Assembly (NCBI RefSeq): GCF_000340215.1
Contig: NW_006921532.1
Span: 6,232,681-6,296,680, forward strand
Direction: 5' to 3'
Length of the DNA: 64,000 bases
Origin: Pseudocercospora fijiensis CIRAD86
Taxonomy: Eukaryota; Ascomycota; Dothideomycetes; Mycosphaerellales; Mycosphaerellaceae
The number at the start of each line of letters is the position of its first letter. Within the stretch, counting starts at the first letter, position 1. The position numbers were made by a program, and so were the translations under genes. Under the pieces are notes generated by a model. That model made no database searches. It had not been told where the DNA came from and saw only the letters and a list, made by a program, of their open reading frames with translations. Positions 58,711 to 64,000 of the stretch are shown one piece after another.

Positions 58711-61351
58711 TCGTCGAGCCTATTAGTATTCGTATATAAATTAACGTAGACGATAGACCCTTCTATTTACTCTTCCCGTTACGCCTAAGTAGTAACAACG
58801 TTAAGGTTACCGTCTAGGTACTTATCCTACGACTACTTAGGTATAGAGATCTATAGGAGTTAGCTTTCTACTACTATATACTAGACGATATACGAGAATA
58901 CGTACTACGTATTCTTCGTCCCGAGACTCCGTCCGCTAGTAGATCTTATTTATAACTAGAGACACTAATCTCGATATATGCCTAGACGGCCGGTAATCTA
59001 TAACGCCGTAGTACGGAGGTTTAGGAGAGAAGCCGTTATTCTTATCTATATTACGGTTCTCGCGTACGCGGCGTAATACCTCCTTAGTAACTAGCTTATA
59101 TATATCTTATAGCGCTTCTTAATATACCGGGGCCCGGCCTATAGCGAGTAGTTAGCGAAGTCGTATAGAAGCGCGGGGGTGCTTAATCTCGGCTATAGCG
59201 CGATTTAATTCCTAATATTAAAAGGCTCGCTACGGTATACTATATAGAACGTCTATCTCTATAGCTCGATATTAGCGAAGATAGCGTACGGCGACTAACA
59301 CGCTAGAGACTTACTATTAGGGAGGGCTATAGTAGCTAAGACTATATAGGAGGGGCGCCTTTATCGAGGTCGCTACTAGTAATATCGATAACTAGAAGGA
59401 GGTAGATATAGCTACGTAGAAGTAGTCGCTATATTAGTTATTATAGTAGTAATATTTAGACGACGCGTAACGCCGTAATATTACTATTTATATACGTAAC
59501 TATCGCTACGCGCTAAGCCTATACTAGCTAATAGATATAAAGCGACGATATAAAGCGACGATATAAAGCGACCTACGATAATAATAACGGCCTCTTACGA
59601 CGCGACGACGAATACTCGACCTTACGCTTACTACTCTAGCTTAGATCCTACTACTATAACGTCGGTATCGTCGCTAGGGAGGTATTAATACGAACGAAGT
59701 CGTTAAGGACTCGAGTTAAGGCGAAGGAGCGCGTCGTCTACCTCTAGCGATATAATCTAGTAAGATATATCTTCTAGAGCTATAAATTTATATCGTATCG
59801 AGGGATATAAAAAGATGTCCGTTAAGTAGATAGCACGCTAAAAATTACAATAAATATACTAAGATTATCGTAGATTTCCTTCCGTAATCTCCCTAAATAC
59901 TATATTCTCCCTTACGCTCTATACTACGATTGCCCGCGCCTTAGTTTATTATAACGCTCGACTCGCTACGATACTCCTCTAGTAGGGCGAGACCGAATAA
60001 TAATAAGGAAGGCTTTCGCTAGATAGGAGCGCTATATATAGTTAAGAGACAACTCCGCGTCGCTACCTAGTCGAAGCCTATACCGTTATAGAGGAGCCGG
60101 AAATAGTCTAAGAAGTAGATTATCTTAGCGTACTTATCGCTAAATAGGGCCGGGAGCTATACCGTCCGTTCCTAATCGCGAGTAGCACTCTCTAAGAGTA
60201 AGGCGACGCTAATACTATAGCCGGATATCGTATCGAATTAATACTAGATCTCGAGGACCTTTATAGCCGCCTTATCGGCGACGTCGTTATAGAAAAGGCT
60301 AGTAGTAATATAAAACACCTTAAGAGGCTTCGCGATAGTCGATCCTTCTACTAGCTACGATTCGAATATCTACCTAAGGTCTAGCTTCCGAGGGACGATA
60401 CTAAACGAAGGAAACAAGCCGAACTACTATAGATCGAGAATCCTCTATAGCGGGCTAAGTAGTAGCGAGTCTTACTATATCTTTATAAAGAAAACTACCG
60501 ACTCTTATAGTAATTCCTACCGAGTACCGTAAACCTCTTCGTACTAGAATTATTAGCTACTATATCGGAGTACGACCGCTACCGTACTACTTACTATAGC
60601 TTTCTATACCTTAGACCCTTTAAGACTATAATCTTAAGCGTACGTCTTCGCGAGTATTACGGTAGGCCTCGAGAGACTACGATAGGTAGTTAGTAGCGGG
60701 CTCTCGTTAGATCTATACCGGTACGACGCAAATAAGTATCCGGTAGCTAAGGGAGTTAGATCGAGGTCGGTTCTAGTAGAGTCTATAATAGTCGATCGCG
60801 ATATTAGGTTATTATAGTAGCAATTAATAACCGCGCGCCTACTAAAGTCGTTATATCTCCGGACGTAGGCGCGTTATACGCGGCTACTATAGTCGTATAT
60901 ACGACGCGCGCCTTCCTTAGGACTCGCGAGCGAAGGATACTATAATTTCGTATAGCTTCTCGAAGGCCGTAGAGGTCGATAGAGCTACGATAGCGACTAA
61001 GAGGGTCGATAGTATCGTATTTATAAGATCCCGATAGCGGAGCTCGCGATAGTAGGGCCTCGGTACTAGTTATACGTACTAAATTACGCTTCCCGTAAGG
61101 CTACTAGCGCGATCGAGTATACCGCTTCGAGTAAATACCGCCGGATAAGGTATATACAACGAAGACGCCCTTTTTGAGACTACTATCGAAGTTATAGCTC
61201 GTCGCGGTATATACTACGACGTCTACGCCCTTCCGAATCGCTGAGGTATTAACGTTCCTCGCGTCCACCAATTAGAGGCCGCCGTTGGCCCGTTTTGAGC
61301 CGCACTAAGCCTAAAGGGGCCCCAACTTTTGTTGAGTTGTCATATTATTAA
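58711..61351. other. Helitron copy 2, upstream (5') end region
   Basis: Collinear with 42151-44780 and containing the 13-bp triple repeat at 59534-59572. No gene can be assigned. In the last 80 bp CA and TG dinucleotides reappear (for example TTGGCCC, CCCCAAC, GTTGAGTTGTCA), where copy 1 has TA. Confidence 0.4.
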
Positions 61352-62016
61352 TATTATTGATTGATGAAAATTTCATTCGGTCCATCCACCTCCATCTCAG
61401 ACTCAGAACCCACACACAACATCAAAGCCACTATCTTGGTGATATGAGAAGGCATACCATTTGCCCGAATGGCTATCATTGTGCACTTCTTACCTGCTGA
61501 CAGCCAATGATGCCGAGGGAAGACTTGTACCGCGATCGCAGGCGCCGCTGACATGCCGTGCTCACCTACAGTAGCGCCTCGATCACAACTCCACCACTAA
61601 TGCGCTCACGCCCGCGTACCAGAGAAATAATCTGCTCCGGCGATCTCATGCGCACTGTTCACTACGTACCTTGCGCCCCAGGCCAGAACGCCTTCTGCTG
61701 GACCCGAGGTCGCCCTGCATGCAGCCTCGGGCTCCTTCCTCACGCCTGCACTACGAAAGCGAGCAAATGGAAAAGCGCTCGCTCCGCCCCAGACATCGAT
61801 CGTTACAACGAGCATCTGAACTTTAGAGGTATGTGCAGGTAGGTCACGCCGGTCACCTGGGTACTACCAGGCTGAGAGAGGCTTGATTCCTTGTTCCTCA
61901 ATGACCCTACTTCTCTACATTGCTCTTTTTGCTATGCGCCACTCTAGAAGGGGTTGAGCGGACTGATGCATGCTCCGGAGCGAATCTAGCCTTGCGATCT
62001 GACGAACAGCGGAGCC
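61352..62016. other. Right flank of the Helitron block, no supported gene
   Basis: Normal-composition DNA begins at once after the Helitron end. Short overlapping frames exist on both strands, for example 61354-61554 minus (66 codons, stop only 3 bp from the Helitron end) and 61558-61842 plus. None shows a family signature or consistent codon use. It should hold the promoter and 5' UTR of the gene at 62017. Confidence 0.45.
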
Positions 62017-63651
62017 ATGGCCGGAATCGACGTAGGAGGATGCATGTCCGCCATAACTTCAGCCTTTCAAGGCGGAGCGGACTTGGTGCAATCCCTACAG
62101 GAGCGCAAGCAGCAGAAGAGAAAACGGAAGGAGTCAGACATGGAGCAGGTGTACGCAGAAAAGATGCTGCATAGAGCGCTCGTTGATGCGGCAGAAAAGA
62201 CACAAACCGAGTGCGTGGAGAGACGGCATCGCCATGGACGAGCGTTCGTCCAAGGCGACAGCTTAGCAACAGCAGAGCTCAAGGATGTGATGATCGGTCT
62301 ACAAATGGAAGTCATACAACCTCTGCAGCTCTCTCGAGCGAGCGAGAACGCCGTTTTGGACACAGGACCTCTGCATGAGGCAGTCATTACCTACAAGGCT
62401 ACCGTCATTCGCAGCTTGGTACATTTATGCTATCGCATCAGCGTCTCCTCCGCGAGGCAGACTCAGTACAGCAGCAATGACTTCGTATCGCCGGTCACCT
62501 CGCCAGGTCTTCCCCAGAGAATGTCACTCAATTTTGGCGCGCTATCACTTCAAGAGCTTCCTCCTCCGAGACATCCAGACCGAGCGAGCTACCATCGACC
62601 CTCAACAAGTATAGCCTCTACGGTAGCTTCAGATGTTCGAGGCTCGAGCTCTGCCAAGACAAGTCCAGAAACCACATTGTCCTCGGAAAGCGATACGAAT
62701 GCGGATCGCGGAACATCGGTGTGGTCCAGGACTACTGCTGGAAGCCAGTTGAGTGTATCTGGTTCTGTTCGTTCTGCTTAGTCGGGATCCACATGTGACG
62801 GATCGCTGTCAGCTCCCGAGGTCTACGAGACAGAAGAGGATATGTTCCGAGCCAACTCCGCACCAGAAGTAGTAACGAAGGAGTATGAATCGATGCTAAG
62901 CCAGCAGGCTCTAAGATCAGCAGCATTGAGAGGACCGCCCATGAAGACTCCGAAGAATGCGCACCCAGCGTACCAAAATCACTACATGGAAGCTCCCATT
63001 ACAATTTTCGAAGAACCCGACTATCCCTGGTCGCCATTGACACGACCCGCCAAGCACAACAGTAAGTCAAGACCTCAAACCTACTCCCTTCCCCTCTACC
63101 TAACATACATCACCACAGACTACCACAACTTCTGCAAAGGCGCCTGGCTAGTCCGTCAAAAACTCGAAGAAGGCCTCAGCATAACCATGCTCCCCAACAC
63201 CAAAGGCACCACAACCCCCTACTGGAAATGCAAACACTGCGCCTTCCGCTCCAAAGCCCCCTCCACAAACTCCACCACCCTTCCCGACTCCATCTACTTC
63301 GACGCACGCGGCATCCGCTATCGCTGGGTCTTCCTCGCCAAATCCCACTCCTTCGCCCAAACCCCCGCCGAAGATTCCCACGATTTGTATTCATATTGTT
63401 GTATTTTCTGCGCGGCGCAGGGCACCCAGACGACAATATACAAAAACTTAAAGGCCCTTTTGGAACATGTGGTTTCTAGGCATAAAACTTATATGTTGAC
63501 TCCTGAGGTTAAGGAGAAGACGAGGTGTGTGGTGGGGGGTGCGCCTGGGAAGGATGTGGTTTGGGATGTGAATTTGCCGGAGACGCAGGGGAGGAGTTTG
63601 AAGGGGAGTGTGGGGAAGTTTGTGATTTCTGCTGTGACGGGGTTGGGTTGA
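62017..63651 (+). CDS. Unrecognised fungal protein with C-terminal zinc-finger-like motifs, three exons
   Basis: Proposed exons 62017-62761, 62813-63061 and 63119-63651 join to 509 codons in one frame. Intron 2 (63062-63118, 57 bp) is clear: GTAAGT donor, CTAAC branch site, CACAG acceptor. Intron 1 (62762-62812, 51 bp) is less certain: GTTCTG donor, CTGTCAG acceptor. It is needed to join the two halves, giving SVSAPEVYETEEDMFRANS. The N-terminal part has a basic Gln/Lys-rich helix (residues about 29-40); the middle is Ser/Pro-rich. The C-terminal part has WKCKHCAF and CCIFCAAQ...LLEHVVSRHK, two C-x2-C sites with a C2H2-like His pair. It may bind nucleic acid or protein; family not recognised. 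A second in-frame Met is at 62044. The gene is RIP-free. Confidence 0.65.
63062..63118 (+). other. Intron 2 of the zinc-finger-like gene
   Basis: GTAAGT...CTAAC...CACAG, 57 bp. Being a multiple of three, it leaves the frame open if unspliced. Splicing joins PAKHN to NYHNFCKG. Confidence 0.75.
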
Positions 63652-63802
63652 GGGAGGAGGGAAGAGAGGAGGAAGTTGAGAGAGAGGGGTTTGCTTCTTG
63701 TGAGTTTGGAATTTTGGAAATTTTTTTGATACCCATCGTTTAGCGTGATATGTTATGGTATTGATTCGGAGCACTACATGTACAGCACGTTTCCATGAGC
63801 AA
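63652..63802. other. Convergent intergenic region
   Basis: 151 bp between two genes that point towards each other. A run of seven T at 63720-63726 is the only notable feature; polyadenylation signals of both genes should lie here. Confidence 0.5.
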
Positions 63803-64000
63803 TCACTGCGTAATCGCATTACCATCCAAACTCCCAATCTTCCCCGTCCAAAAATTAATCCAATTATAAATCTCCTTGTGCCAAAACAAACTATTCTCCC
63901 TATTCAGCACCCAATGATTTTCATCCGGGAAGCTCAGAAACCTCGAAGGCACACCCACAGTCTGCAGGGCATTGAACATCGCCAGACCCTCGCTGACCGG
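63803..64000 (-). CDS. DPP5: Dipeptidyl-peptidase 5 (S9 prolyl oligopeptidase family), C-terminal end (partial)
   Basis: The minus strand from the right edge to TGA at 63805-63803 encodes 65 residues. They include SEGLAMFNALQTVGVPSRFL and FPDENHWVLNRENSLFWHKE. The DENHWVL segment carries the catalytic His of the alpha/beta-hydrolase domain in secreted fungal dipeptidyl-peptidase V, an enzyme that cuts dipeptides from peptide N-termini outside the cell. The catalytic Ser and Asp and the beta-propeller lie beyond the window. The C-terminus ends LDGNAITQ. It is convergent with the neighbouring gene, of normal composition, and apparently intact. Other S9 peptidases are possible but fit less well. 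Confidence 0.8.
   Translation of the reverse strand, partial: PVSEGLAMFNALQTVGVPSRFLSFPDENHWVLNRENSLFWHKEIYNWINFWTGKIGSLDGNAITQ

Larger units (their letters stand above)
44781..61351 (-). mobile_element. Helitron copy 2, uninterrupted, 16.57 kb
   Basis: It starts with CTAG (44781-44784) directly after the last base of copy 1 (A44780) and ends ATATTATTAA at 61342-61351, followed by T61352. The ends, the terminal hairpin and the minus-strand RepHel all fit one giant Helitron. The minus-strand 5' end reads TTAATAATATGACAAC, so the usual 5' TC is not visible at the inferred end. Read on the minus strand, the order is: about 8 kb upstream region with two tRNA-like units, RepHel (53246-47021), a 278-codon gene (46798-45962), and about 1.1 kb to the 3' hairpin. 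RIP is strong throughout and fades over the last 80 bp on the right. Confidence 0.88.

Noticed and set aside
438..61351. The whole block as a centromere or AT-isochore without element structure
   Set aside because: Every segment is explained by identifiable elements with termini and target duplications.
63148..63837. Several long overlapping frames on both strands in the zinc-finger-like gene
   Set aside because: Low-complexity shadows of exon 3; the plus-strand frame with C-x2-C motifs and matching splice sites explains the region.
1..64000. CRISPR arrays, rRNA genes or bacterial operon features
   Set aside because: None present; spliceosomal introns, RIP and eukaryotic element families show a fungal genome.

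Overview
The window looks like a repeat-rich island in a filamentous ascomycete (Pezizomycotina). It consists of about 61 kb of nested, heavily mutated transposable elements between two short stretches of ordinary genic DNA. Inside the island CpA and TpG are almost exhausted and replaced by TpA, CpG survives, and reading frames are broken almost only by TAG and TAA at Gln/Trp positions. That is the signature of repeat-induced point mutation (RIP). Introns, an F-box gene and a DPP5-like gene in the flanks also fit such a fungus. I cannot name a genus. All coordinates were counted by hand and may be off by a base or two.

Layout. (1) 1-437: the start of a minus-strand F-box gene and its upstream region. 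(2) 438-44780 and 44781-61351: two copies of one giant Helitron in head-to-tail contact, read on the minus strand. Copy 2 is uninterrupted (16.57 kb). Copy 1 lacks 2.3 kb of helicase and carries two large insertions. Each copy has the canonical Helitron 3' end (CTAG plus a terminal hairpin), a RepHel gene of about 2,074 codons, a second 278-codon gene, two tRNA-like Pol III-type units and about 8 kb of unrecognised sequence. (3) 1578-13848: a 12.3-kb Ty3/gypsy-type LTR retrotransposon inside Helitron copy 1. (4) 18916-36714: a Tad1-like LINE (about 4.9 kb once its own insertions are removed), also inside Helitron copy 1, with a 15-bp target duplication. (5) 20649-21335: a 687-bp TRIM-like element with 156-bp LTRs and 5-bp target duplications, inside the LINE reverse transcriptase. 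(6) 22962-35147: a second copy of the 12.2-kb LTR element, inside the LINE endonuclease domain. (7) 61352-64000: normal-composition DNA with a three-exon gene for an unrecognised zinc-finger-like protein and the 3' end of a convergent dipeptidyl-peptidase 5 gene.

The most unusual object is the LTR element. Instead of gag-pol alone it has three long separate frames, all preserved without indels apart from RIP stops: gag-protease (about 1,010 codons), RT-RNase H-integrase (about 1,230 codons) and a third 912-917 residue protein I do not recognise. Five near-palindromes, each built around ACCCC/GGGGGT, sit before, between and after these frames at matching places in both copies. The other points to follow up are the 278-residue Helitron protein, the pair of tRNA-like units inside the Helitron, and the head-to-tail Helitron pair in which only one member retains the helicase.

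Order of events: Helitron copy 1 entered an A|T site; copy 2 lies exactly at its end; the LTR element and the LINE then entered copy 1; the second LTR element and the TRIM entered the LINE; RIP hit everything. RIP damage is lightest at the two outer edges of the block.
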